A stretch of 64,000 nucleotides of DNA from JAIBBD01 sp041390685 (GTDB lineage Bacteria > Chloroflexota > Dehalococcoidia > UBA2979), in assembly GCA_041390685.1 (NCBI GenBank), contig JAWKPL010000001.1, positions 1,550,001-1,614,000 of the forward strand. Direction: 5' to 3'. Below are positions 44,222-52,307 of this stretch, piece after piece. The number at the start of each line of letters is the position of its first letter. Positions within the stretch are counted from its first letter, which is position 1. The notes below the pieces were generated by a model that searched no databases, was not told where the DNA came from, and was given only the letters and a program-made list of their open reading frames with translations. The position numbers were made by a program, and so were the translations under genes.

Positions 44222-45363
44222 TGATCGGCCTGGCCATCCTCGGCTCGACGGGGTCGATCGGCGAGCAAGCGCTCGATGTCGTCCGCTCCCTCCCCGGCCG
44301 CTTCCGCATCGTGGCGCTCGCCGCCGGCGGCAACACGGGCCGGCTCCGCGCGCAGGTCGAGGAGTTCCGGCCCGCCGCGGTGTGGTCGCGGCCCGGCCGC
44401 GAGGCGGACCTGCTGGCCGCACACGTCGGCCGCGAGGCATGGCAGCCGATGGAGGATATGGCGCGGCGGCCCGACGTGGACGTCGTACTGGTGGCGACCT
44501 CGGGGCGCGCGGGCCTCGGTCCCACGCTTGCCGCGCTCGAGGCGAAGAAGGCGGTGGCCCTGGCGAACAAGGAAGCGCTGGTCGTCGGCGGACGCGCGGT
44601 GCGCGAGGCGCTCAGCCGTGGCGGCGAGCTGCGGCCGGTGGACTCGGAGCACTCCGCGATCTGGCAGTGCCTGTGGGGCGAGTCCCCGCAGTCGATTGCC
44701 CGGCTCACGCTGACCGCCTCCGGAGGCGCGTTCCGTGACTACGACCTCGAGGCGCTCGACCGCGTGACCCCCGAGGAGGCACTGCGCCATCCGACGTGGC
44801 GGATGGGCCCCAAGGTGACGATCGATAGCGCGACGCTGTTCAATAAAGGGATGGAAGCGATCGAGGCGCGCTGGCTGTTCGACATGCCGCTCGAGCGCGT
44901 CGATGTGCTGCAGCATCGGGAGAGCGTGGTGCACTCGCTGGTGACGTTCACCGACGGCTCCGTGAAAGCGCAGCTGGGGGAGCCAGACATGCGCCTCCCC
45001 ATCCAGTGCGCGCTCACCTACCCTGACCGAGGGGAAACACCGGCGCTGCCGCCCCTCGACCTCGCGGCGAGGGGCGCCCTGCACTTCGGGACCGTGGACG
45101 ACCGACGCTTTCCAGCGCTACGACTCGCGCTCGAGGCGGGGCGGCGCGATGACACTTCGGCGGCGGCGCTGTCGGGTGCGGATGAGGCGGCCGTGGAGCA
45201 CTTCCTGGCCGGCCGCTGCCGCTTCACCGACATCGCGCGGCTGCTCGAGCGCACGCTCGAGGCACACCGGCCGGTGGCCGGCCCGGGCCTCGATGACCTG
45301 CTCGCGGCCGAGCGCTGGGGCACCGAGTACGTGAATCAAGCCGTGACGGCGGGGATCGCATGA
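44221..45363 (+). CDS. dxr: 1-deoxy-D-xylulose 5-phosphate reductoisomerase
   Basis: Dxr makes 2-C-methyl-erythritol 4-phosphate, the second step of the MEP isoprenoid pathway. The 380 residues have the NADPH fold GLAILGSTGSIGEQALDVVR, LANKEALVVGG, the metal and substrate block VDSEHSAIWQ, TASGGAFRDYDLEAL, and KVTIDSATLFNKGMEAIEA. ATG overlaps the cdsA stop by one base. GTG 44218 is an alternative. With ispG downstream, two MEP genes are in the window. Confidence 0.95.
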   Translation: MIGLAILGSTGSIGEQALDVVRSLPGRFRIVALAAGGNTGRLRAQVEEFRPAAVWSRPGREADLLAAHVGREAWQPMEDMARRPDVDVVLVATSGRAGLGPTLAALEAKKAVALANKEALVVGGRAVREALSRGGELRPVDSEHSAIWQCLWGESPQSIARLTLTASGGAFRDYDLEALDRVTPEEALRHPTWRMGPKVTIDSATLFNKGMEAIEARWLFDMPLERVDVLQHRESVVHSLVTFTDGSVKAQLGEPDMRLPIQCALTYPDRGETPALPPLDLAARGALHFGTVDDRRFPALRLALEAGRRDDTSAAALSGADEAAVEHFLAGRCRFTDIARLLERTLEAHRPVAGPGLDDLLAAERWGTEYVNQAVTAGIA

Positions 45364-46535
45364 ACGAACGACCGCAGGAGTCTCAGCCGGAAGTCAGGAT
45401 GTCGAAGGCGCGCGCGATCGGGACGCTGTTCGCGGTGGCGGCCGCCCTCGCCCTCGCGCTCGCCCTGGCGCGCGACGCCACGTCCTCGGCGTTGCTGTTC
45501 GTGCTGATCCTCGTGGGGCTGGTAGTGGCGCACGAGTTTGCGCACTTCATCACGGCGAAGATGTTCGGCATCTACGTGATGGAGTTCGGGATCGGCTTCC
45601 CGCCGCGGATCTGGGGCAAGCGCTTCGGCGAGACCGAGTACACGATCAACTGGCTCCCCATCGGCGGGTTCGTGCGCCTGATGGGCGAAGAGGACCCGAC
45701 GCATCCGCGCTCACTCGCGTCGCGTCCGAGGTGGCAGCGCTTCATCGTGCTCGCCTCGGGCTCAGTGATGAACCTCATCCTGCCGATCTTCCTCTTCGCG
45801 ATCGCCTTCACCATCCCGCACGAGGAGTCAGTGGGGCGGGCCATCATCTCGGAGGTCGCGCCCGGCTCTCCGGCCGCGGAGGCGGGGCTGCAGCCGCGCG
45901 ACGTCATCTACGAGATCGATGGACGCGACGCGAAGAACTCGATCGACGCGGGCCGGCTCATCCGCATCAACATGGGCCAGGAGACCGACATTCAGGTGAA
46001 GCGCGGCAACGAGTTCGTGACCGTGCAGGTCACGCCTCGGTGGACGCCGCCGGCCGGGCAGGGCCCCACGGGCATCCGCATCGCGCCGCAGTACGGGTTC
46101 ACCGAGACGGTCTCCCAGCCGCCGTGGGAGTCGATCCCGAACGGGCTGCGCACGACGCTTGACACGATGATCCTCGCGCGCAACGAGTTCATCTCGTGGT
46201 TCCGCGGCGGCAACAGCCCTGAGGTCGCCGGGCCAGTCGCGATCGCGCAGACGACCGGCGAGGTAGCCCGGGAGGGCGGCGTCTCGCCGCTGCTCGAGCT
46301 GGCGGCGCTGCTCTCGATCAACCTCGGCATCATCAACCTGCTGCCGCTGCCGATGCTCGACGGCGGGCGGGTGTTCTTCCTCCTGATCGAGGTCGTGCGC
46401 GGCGGCCGCCGCATCGCCCCGGAGAAGGAGGCGATGGTGCACCTCGTGGGGTTCGTGGTGTTCATGGCGCTCGCGATCGTCGTGACCTTCGCGGACGTGT
46501 CGCGCATCGTGAACGGGGAGTCGCTGTTCCGGTAG
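45360..46535 (+). CDS. rseP: Site-2 protease RseP (M50 zinc metalloprotease)
   Basis: RseP cuts membrane-spanning segments, often of anti-sigma factors or leftover signal peptides. The 391 residues have HEFAH at 58-62 in the second membrane helix region, the FGIGFPPRIW loop, a PDZ domain near 155-235 (EVAPGSPAAEAGLQPRDVIY), and the third zinc ligand in LLPLPMLDGGR. The ATGA overlap with dxr shows coupling. Its substrate cannot be told. Confidence 0.95.
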   Translation: MNERPQESQPEVRMSKARAIGTLFAVAAALALALALARDATSSALLFVLILVGLVVAHEFAHFITAKMFGIYVMEFGIGFPPRIWGKRFGETEYTINWLPIGGFVRLMGEEDPTHPRSLASRPRWQRFIVLASGSVMNLILPIFLFAIAFTIPHEESVGRAIISEVAPGSPAAEAGLQPRDVIYEIDGRDAKNSIDAGRLIRINMGQETDIQVKRGNEFVTVQVTPRWTPPAGQGPTGIRIAPQYGFTETVSQPPWESIPNGLRTTLDTMILARNEFISWFRGGNSPEVAGPVAIAQTTGEVAREGGVSPLLELAALLSINLGIINLLPLPMLDGGRVFFLLIEVVRGGRRIAPEKEAMVHLVGFVVFMALAIVVTFADVSRIVNGESLFR

Positions 46536-46563
46536 CCCCGGGGTGGTTGCGGAGGGACGAGGT

Positions 46564-47031
46564 ATGACCCTGTCCGAGATCGAGGTCCGCACGCTGGCGC
46601 CGCAATTCACGGCCTGTGTCCGCCACCGCATCCGGATGGACGAGGTGGGGCGGATCCCGGAGTGGATCGGCCAGACGATGCAGGCGCTCGAGGGCGCCGG
46701 CCTCGAGCCGGCCGGGATGCCGTACACTCGGACGTTCGCGATGGACGCGGACGGGATGGACGTCGAGGTTGGCTGGCCGGTAGCGAGGGAGTTCGCGGGC
46801 AGCGGCGAGGTCGTGGGCGGCCAGTTGCCGGGCGGGCGGGCCGCGGTCGGCGCGTACTTCGGTCCCTACGATGGGATCGGCCCAGCGTACGAGGCGTTGT
46901 CGGCCTGGTGCACGGAGCACGGGCACGACATCACGGGCGCGCCCTGGGAGTCCTACTTCACGGACCCCCACGAGGAGCCCGACCCCTCGAAGTGGCGGAC
47001 GGACATCGCGTTCCCGATCGCGGGGGAGTAG
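46564..47031 (+). CDS. GyrI-like/effector-binding domain protein
   Basis: The 155 residues show the SOUL/GyrI-like alpha-beta fold of effector-binding domains: TACVRHRIRMDEVGRIPEWI, YTRTFAMDADGMDVEVGWPV, GGRAAVGAYFGPYDGIGPAY, and a final strand TDIAFPIAG. There is no DNA-binding domain. Such proteins may bind small hydrophobic ligands or hydrolyse them. GGAGGG lies before ATG 46564. A longer frame from 46543 lacks support. Confidence 0.82.
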   Translation: MTLSEIEVRTLAPQFTACVRHRIRMDEVGRIPEWIGQTMQALEGAGLEPAGMPYTRTFAMDADGMDVEVGWPVAREFAGSGEVVGGQLPGGRAAVGAYFGPYDGIGPAYEALSAWCTEHGHDITGAPWESYFTDPHEEPDPSKWRTDIAFPIAGE

Positions 47032-47089
47032 CCGGGCATCATCCGTGAGGTGGACGCCGCCCCGATGAGGGCACCGGATACTCGGGGCG

Positions 47090-47701
47090 ATGACTGAGCT
47101 GCCGGTCGCTCGACGTACGTCCTCGCCGCGAGCGCTTCGACGCGCCGTGTTCGCGTTCGCGGTGGCCGCCCTTGGAACATCGGCCCTCGTGGCGGTCGCC
47201 TCCTTGCTGTGGCCTCGTGTCGAGGACCGCTCGCGCGTCGATGTGCCGTACGACCCGGACGGACCGGTCGCGCAGCGGTTCAAGGCATATGGCCTTGAGG
47301 GGTGGTTGGTACGACAGACGGACGACGGTGTGCGCGCGTTCTCGGCGGCCGATCCCCGGCTCCGGTGCCGCATCGAGTTCATCGATACCGACGACCCGCT
47401 CTACCTCAGCAGATACGACCGGGACCAGTACCCTCGCGGCATGCTGTTCGACCGCTGTGGCTTCTCGACCTACACGCTCGAGGGCATGCGTACGTTCGGC
47501 CCCGCTCCGCACGGTCTCGATGAGTTCACCGTCCGAGACGTCCCGAATGGACGCGCCGTCCTCGACCTGACCCGCGTGACGGTCGGTCGCTGTCCTGCCG
47601 GGTACACATGGCGTTGCTCCACTCCGGCCCACACCCGCTACCGCGGGCCGAGCGTGATCGACGAAGGCTATACCTCGCGTTTTCCATGGCCCATCTACTG
47701 A
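47090..47701 (+). CDS. Rieske-like protein without complete iron-sulfur ligands
   Basis: The 203 residues have one N-terminal membrane helix (AVFAFAVAALGTSALVAVAS) and a domain that reads like Rieske: RLRCRIEFID at the first ligand site, then DRCGFSTYTLEG where a Cys-His pair would be expected, then GPAPHGLDEFTVR. Both ligand sites keep a Cys and lack the His, so a normal 2Fe-2S cluster is unlikely. A Cys-bearing tail (GRCPAGYTWRCS) ends the protein. GATACT sits 7 nt before ATG, so it is probably leaderless. Confidence 0.6.
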   Translation: MTELPVARRTSSPRALRRAVFAFAVAALGTSALVAVASLLWPRVEDRSRVDVPYDPDGPVAQRFKAYGLEGWLVRQTDDGVRAFSAADPRLRCRIEFIDTDDPLYLSRYDRDQYPRGMLFDRCGFSTYTLEGMRTFGPAPHGLDEFTVRDVPNGRAVLDLTRVTVGRCPAGYTWRCSTPAHTRYRGPSVIDEGYTSRFPWPIY

Positions 47702-47745
47702 TACCCCGTAGCCAAGCCCGGCCTCGACATGCGAGGATCGAGGGA

Positions 47746-48906
47746 ATGGCAGACATCCACCTGATCGACACGAAGCCTCGCAACCAGACCCGCGCCGTGC
47801 GCGTCGGCAACGTCACGATCGGGGGCGGGGCGCCGATCGCCGTGCAGTCGATGGCCGCGACGAAGACGCAGAACATCGAGGCGACGGTGCGCCAGGTGCA
47901 GCTGCTCGAGGCGGCCGGGGCGGACCTCGTGCGCATCGCCGTCGACTCGCGCAAGGACGTGGAGGCGCTGGCGGAGATCCGCGGGCGCACCTCGGCGGTG
48001 CTCTCCGTCGACCTGCAGGAGAACTACCGCCTCGCCGAGATCGTCGCGCCGCACGTGAACAAGATCCGCTACAACCCGGGCCACCTGTACCACCACGAGC
48101 GCGAGAAGCCGGTGCGCGACAAGGTCGCGTTCATCGCCGAGATCGCCGAGCGCAACGACTGCGCGCTGCGCGTGGGCGTGAACTGCGGTTCGGTGGACCC
48201 CGTGATGACGGCGAAGTTCGGCGACGACGACGTCGGGGCGATGGTCGCGAGCGCCCTCGATCACTGCGCGATCCTCGACGGCCTCGGGTTCACCCGCTAC
48301 GTCGTCTCGATGAAGGACTCGGACTGGAAGAAGGTCGTCGAGGGCAACCGGCGCTTCGCGGCCGAGCGCCCGGACGTCCCGCTGCACCTCGGCGTGACCG
48401 AGGCGGGCATGCCGCCCGAGGGCATCATCAAGACGCGCGTCGCATTCGAGCAGCTGATCCCGCAGGGCATTGGGGACACGATCCGCGTCTCGCTGACGCT
48501 GCCCTTCGAGCGCAAGGGCGAGGAGATCGCGGCGGGCCGGGAGATCCTCGCCGACATCGCGGCGGGGCGGTTCCGCTCGGTGCCGCCGCGTTTCGACGAG
48601 GGCCTGAACATCATCTCGTGCCCCTCCTGCTCGCGCGTGGAGAACGAGGCGTTCATCGAGCTCGCGCAGCACGTCAAGGAGATGTCGGCGTACGCGCGTG
48701 ACTACGACATCACGATCGCCGTGATGGGCTGCCGGGTGAACGGCCCGGGTGAGACGGACGACGCCGACCTCGGGCTGTGGTGCGGGCCGGCGGCGGTGAA
48801 CCTCAAGCGCGGCGAGGATTCGCTGGGGGCGTACCCGTACGACGAAGTGCTCAACCGGCTGCGGGCGGAGCTCGACGCCATCATCGAGGCACGCTCCGCG
48901 AAGTGA
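47746..48906 (+). CDS. ispG: 4-hydroxy-3-methylbut-2-enyl diphosphate synthase IspG
   Basis: IspG makes HMBPP in the MEP pathway, using a 4Fe-4S cluster. The 386 residues have the TIM-barrel part (VGNVTIGGGAPIAVQSMAAT, NPGHLYHHE) and C-terminal iron-sulfur domain with ISCPSCSR and MGCRVNGPGE as cluster ligands. The ATG at 47746 follows GAGGATCGAGGGA. The product matches the standard short bacterial form. The next gene overlaps its stop by GTGA. Confidence 0.95.
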   Translation: MADIHLIDTKPRNQTRAVRVGNVTIGGGAPIAVQSMAATKTQNIEATVRQVQLLEAAGADLVRIAVDSRKDVEALAEIRGRTSAVLSVDLQENYRLAEIVAPHVNKIRYNPGHLYHHEREKPVRDKVAFIAEIAERNDCALRVGVNCGSVDPVMTAKFGDDDVGAMVASALDHCAILDGLGFTRYVVSMKDSDWKKVVEGNRRFAAERPDVPLHLGVTEAGMPPEGIIKTRVAFEQLIPQGIGDTIRVSLTLPFERKGEEIAAGREILADIAAGRFRSVPPRFDEGLNIISCPSCSRVENEAFIELAQHVKEMSAYARDYDITIAVMGCRVNGPGETDDADLGLWCGPAAVNLKRGEDSLGAYPYDEVLNRLRAELDAIIEARSAK

Positions 48907-49838
48907 CGACTTCCGAGGTGATCCCGCTCCCTGCCCTCAGCACGATGTGGGCCGTGCAGCCGCGCTTCCAGCACGACCTGCACGCCTTCCTCGAGCGGGC
49001 GGCCGAGCTTGGCTATGCAGGCGTCGAAATCAACCACTCGATGGATGCGCAGATGGCGGGGGCGATCCTCGCGAGCGGTGTGCTGCCGGTCACCAGCGTG
49101 CACGCGCCCGCGCCCCTCGAACGGCACGCGACGGCGGGATGGAACCGCGAGCTGAACCTCGCCTCGACCGACGAGGCAGAGCGCACGCTCGCGGTGCAGT
49201 ACACCACGCGCTCGATCGACCTCGCGGTCGAGGCGGGCGCGCGGTCCGTGGTCGTGCACCTCGGCGGGATCGCAGCGCGCATCCTGCCGGGCGAGCGCCG
49301 GCTGCGCGAGCTGTGGCCGCGCCGCGACCTGGCGCGCGAGGAGTGGGACGCCCGCCTCGACGAGGCCGTGCGCGAGCGCGCGGGACTCGTCGGGCCGTAC
49401 CTCGAGCTGGCGCGGCGGTCGTTCGACGCGCTGGTGGAGTACGCGGCGCCGCGAGGGGTGGCGCTCGGCCTCGAATGCCGGCTGCACTACCACGAGATCC
49501 CGTCGCCGGTCGAGACGGCCGAACTGCTGGCGCCCTATCCCGCCTCGGTGGCCGGATACTGGCACGACGTGGGGCACGCCGAGGTGCAGCACCGCCTCGG
49601 CCTGGTGGACCGGTCGGCGTGGTTCGACCTGCTCGGCGAGCGTCTTCTGGGGACGCACCTGCATGACGTCCGAGGGCTCGTCGACCACCGTGCGCCGGGC
49701 ACGGGCGACGTCGACTTCGACTGGCTGGCGGCGCGGGTGACGCCCTCGGCGGCGCGCACGCTCGAGATCGACCAGCGCGAGCCCGATGAGAGCGTTGCGC
49801 GCGCCCTCGATGTGCTACGGGGCGCGAAGCTGCTGTAG
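48903..49838 (+). CDS. Sugar phosphate isomerase/epimerase-like TIM-barrel protein
   Basis: The 311 residues have an AP endonuclease 2/xylose isomerase-like barrel: LSTMWAVQPRFQHDLHAF at the start, GYAGVEINHSM, SVVVHLGGIAARILPG, LGLECRLHYHEIPSP, and GYWHDVGHAEVQHRLG, with Glu, His and Asp residues that would bind divalent metal. The substrate is unknown. GTG overlaps the ispG stop by 4 nt, so they are coupled. No link to isoprenoids is known for this family. Confidence 0.85.
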   Translation: MTTSEVIPLPALSTMWAVQPRFQHDLHAFLERAAELGYAGVEINHSMDAQMAGAILASGVLPVTSVHAPAPLERHATAGWNRELNLASTDEAERTLAVQYTTRSIDLAVEAGARSVVVHLGGIAARILPGERRLRELWPRRDLAREEWDARLDEAVRERAGLVGPYLELARRSFDALVEYAAPRGVALGLECRLHYHEIPSPVETAELLAPYPASVAGYWHDVGHAEVQHRLGLVDRSAWFDLLGERLLGTHLHDVRGLVDHRAPGTGDVDFDWLAARVTPSAARTLEIDQREPDESVARALDVLRGAKLL

Positions 49839-49885
49839 CGGGCGACCGACTCGATGGAACTGAGGGTGTAGCCTCCGCCGTGCCA

Positions 49886-49913
49886 TTGCTTAATCACGGT
49901 TGTTATGTATCAT
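49886..49913 (+). promoter_or_regulatory. Promoter of the surface protein gene
   Basis: TTGCTT (49886-49891) and TATCAT (49908-49913) are 16 nt apart. The start near 49920 leaves a leader of about 20 nt with GAGGAGGA before ATG 49941. Confidence 0.6.
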
Positions 49914-49940
49914 GTGCGGGCCCTGAGGAGGACAGCGCCC

Positions 49941-51236
49941 ATGCGATTCTTTGCGATTGCGTCAGCTCTTGTGGCACTGGTGGTCGTCACCGCCAGCTAC
50001 GCCATCTCATCGGCCACGAGGCCAGCCAACGCCCAGGTCCCGCCTCCCGAACTCACGGTCGTGAAGGCGTGCGTACCGGATCCGGACGACGGTTCCACCT
50101 TCAACATCACCATCGAAGGTGATCAACAGGAGCCGAACGTCTCTGAGATCCAGTGCGGTGATGAGTTGACCTTCCAGCTCGAATGGGGAGTCGACTATAC
50201 GCTCTCGGAGTCGTTCATCCCTGACGGCTGGTTCGACAACGAGGTCATCAGCGGATTCTGCAGCAGCACGGGTGACTTCACGTTCGTGCAGGGCCAGACG
50301 AACCCCGAACAGACATGTACCATCACCAACACGCCCAACGTGCCCACGGTGCAGCTGGAGAAGTCGTGCGAACCGGAGGACCTCGTGGGCGAGTTCACGC
50401 TCGCGCTGTACGAGGGGAACAGCTTCATCGCGGCGTATGAACTCGAATGTGGCGAGACGAGTCCGCCCATCATCATCGAGCTCGGCGTGGAGTACACGGT
50501 CGTCGAGAACTTGACCAACCTGCCGGCGCCGACGTTCGGCGGGCTGTGCACCTCGGACGGCTCAGGGAACGGCGAGTTCACCATCCCCGAGGAGTCCGAG
50601 GTGATCACGGGCATCTGCACGGTCACGAACCGCCTGCCGGTCGTGACGATCCGCAAGCTCTGCGATCCGGTGACCAACGACATCTTCACGATCCAGGTCA
50701 CGGCGGAGGGGTCCAACACGCCGACGCACACGGTGGACATCGGCTGCAACGGCACCACCGGAGAACTCCCGGTGCTGCCGGATGAGACCTACATCGTGAC
50801 TGAGTCTCCGGAGACCGGGTGGACCCTCGACGCGTTCGAGCTGGACTGCGCTCCCAGTGGCGTGTTCATCCTCGCGGACGGCGACAATTCGGACTCCTGC
50901 ATCATCCACAACCGGCGCACGCCGACGCCGACGCCCACCCCGACCCAGACGGCGACGCCTACTCCAACGCCGACCACGACCACGACACCGACACCCACGT
51001 CGACGGCGACGCCAACCCCTACCGCCACGGCAACGCCGACCTCGACGCCCACGACGGTGACCAGCACGACGCCCACATCGACGTCGACGACGGTGTCCTC
51101 GACGCCGCGCGTGACGCCGTTGCCACCGAAGACCGGCGCGGGGAGCATCGATGAGAGCGCGAGTGTGCCGTGGATGCTGCTCACGGCGCTGGCGCTCGGC
51201 GTGCCCGCGGTGCTGGTGCTGCGCCGCCGCGCCTGA
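49941..51236 (+). CDS. Secreted three-repeat surface protein with Thr-Pro stalk and sorting-like tail
   Basis: The 431 residues have a signal peptide (AIASALVALVVVTASYAISS), then three related modules of about 90 residues, each starting with a beta strand and Cys (VVKACVPDP, LEKSCEPED, IRKLCDPVT) and closing with a Cys-x-(I/V)-x-N (CTITN, CTVTN, CIIHN). This is a SpaA/prealbumin-like repeat pattern. A 70-residue Thr/Pro stalk follows, then PPKTG, a membrane helix and RRRA, which is a sortase-like signal with Pro in place of Leu. GAGGAGGA is before ATG. Confidence 0.82.
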   Translation: MRFFAIASALVALVVVTASYAISSATRPANAQVPPPELTVVKACVPDPDDGSTFNITIEGDQQEPNVSEIQCGDELTFQLEWGVDYTLSESFIPDGWFDNEVISGFCSSTGDFTFVQGQTNPEQTCTITNTPNVPTVQLEKSCEPEDLVGEFTLALYEGNSFIAAYELECGETSPPIIIELGVEYTVVENLTNLPAPTFGGLCTSDGSGNGEFTIPEESEVITGICTVTNRLPVVTIRKLCDPVTNDIFTIQVTAEGSNTPTHTVDIGCNGTTGELPVLPDETYIVTESPETGWTLDAFELDCAPSGVFILADGDNSDSCIIHNRRTPTPTPTPTQTATPTPTPTTTTTPTPTSTATPTPTATATPTSTPTTVTSTTPTSTSTTVSSTPRVTPLPPKTGAGSIDESASVPWMLLTALALGVPAVLVLRRRA

Positions 51237-51257
51237 GGCGAGTGAGTGGCGTTGACG

Positions 51258-51284
51258 AAGGGGGCGGACCGAGTCCGCCCCCTT
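51258..51284. terminator. Bidirectional hairpin after the surface protein gene
   Basis: AAGGGGGCGGAC and GTCCGCCCCCTT form a perfect 12-bp stem with loop CGA. It lies between convergent genes. Confidence 0.7.
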
Positions 51285-51309
51285 GCTCGTCCCGCCGGAT
51301 CCGGGTCGC

Positions 51310-52011
51310 CTACGAGGTCTGCGCGATCGACGCGGAGTAGATGTGCCAGTGGCGCTGCTCGATGATGCTGCCGGGGATGTTCGCGGTGCGGTGCAGCGTG
51401 AACGTGCCCTCGAACGTCTGCTTGGTGCCGTCGTCGAGGGTGGAGTGGATCACGACCGGCACTTCGATGTAGCGCTGGCCCGCTCCCGCGTCGACGGGGC
51501 CCGGCTCACCGATGTCCACCGATACCGAGACGGTGTGCGCGTAGCCGGCCTCGAACTGCTCGAACGTGAGCGGGTTCTGGCCCGGCTCCCACGCCGCGTA
51601 CGCCTCGTCGTAGCGGGCGGCGTCCAGGTCCGCGATGTACTCGCGGACGACCGCGACGGCGTCCGCGGGCGTCGGCTCCGCCTCGCAGAGCACGACGAAC
51701 GGCGCTCCGCCGGCGAGCGAGCCCGGGAACGAGGCGTTGACGACGGCCGGCGCGCCCGGGATGTAGATCAGCCACTGCCCGGCGCCGGTGACCGCCATCA
51801 GTCGCAGGGTGCAACCGTCGTCGACGACGGCGCTCGCCAGGTCCGTCGCCGCCACAGACGTCGAGGTCACCAGCAGCGCCGCGCCTCCGGGCGGGGGCAG
51901 CGTGCCGGTGTAGAGGCCGCTCTGCGCCTCGGTGCGGCCGCCGGTCGAGAGCGCTGCCGCAAGAAGGACCGCCGCGGCGAGGCCGCGCGCGATGTGGTGC
52001 CAGGGATGCAT
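51310..52011 (-). CDS. Secreted protein with YIP-type domain and NTF2-like domain
   Basis: The 233 residues have a signal peptide (ARGLAAAVLLAAALSTGGRT), then a domain with LPPPGGAAL, a Cys, QWLIYIPGAPAVVNASFPG and a closing Cys, and then an NTF2-like domain (REYIADLDAARYDEAYAAWE to QRHWHIYSASI). The first domain matches the C-terminal ends of the proteins at 57113-57958 and 58193-62335. The start ATG 52011 has GAGGAG upstream; a longer frame from 52041 is not supported. Function unknown. Confidence 0.75.
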   Translation of the reverse strand: MHPWHHIARGLAAAVLLAAALSTGGRTEAQSGLYTGTLPPPGGAALLVTSTSVAATDLASAVVDDGCTLRLMAVTGAGQWLIYIPGAPAVVNASFPGSLAGGAPFVVLCEAEPTPADAVAVVREYIADLDAARYDEAYAAWEPGQNPLTFEQFEAGYAHTVSVSVDIGEPGPVDAGAGQRYIEVPVVIHSTLDDGTKQTFEGTFTLHRTANIPGSIIEQRHWHIYSASIAQTS

Positions 52012-52049
52012 ATCAGACTCCTCACCTGCCCATCGAGGCATTCGAGGCG

Positions 52050-52199
52050 TCAGCCGGTGTACGTGCGGTGCGGGAACTCCTCGTCGTGGCGCATCTCGCA
52101 GCGGCTACATACGTGGTGCGCGCAGGCGGTGCACGCCATGGCGGTCACCACGTTGCAGTGGATGCAGCGGCCCGACGCCGGGGCTTCTCGATAGGGCAT
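52050..52199 (-). CDS. 49-aa zinc-finger-like protein
   Basis: ATG-started frame of 49 residues with three CxxC pairs: GRCIHCNVV, ACTACAHHVC and CSRCEMRHDE, plus His residues that could bind a second zinc. TACGCT (52211-52206) is 6 nt before the start and there is no Shine-Dalgarno, so the message is probably leaderless. It diverges from proS. No family is recognised. Confidence 0.7.
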   Translation of the reverse strand: MPYREAPASGRCIHCNVVTAMACTACAHHVCSRCEMRHDEEFPHRTYTG

Positions 52200-52307
52200 G
52201 CTTCCAGCGTAGCGCGGGAGGCGAGGCTTCTGGGACGGCGGCGCTGCCGCGCCTCCCCGCAGCCCCTCGCATTGCCCGCCCCCATGCGCCCCCATAGACT
52301 CAGCCGC

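Noticed and set aside
50789..51184. Minus-strand frame made of Val-Gly repeats
   Set aside because: It is the antisense of the Thr-Pro stalk of the surface protein and has no independent evidence.
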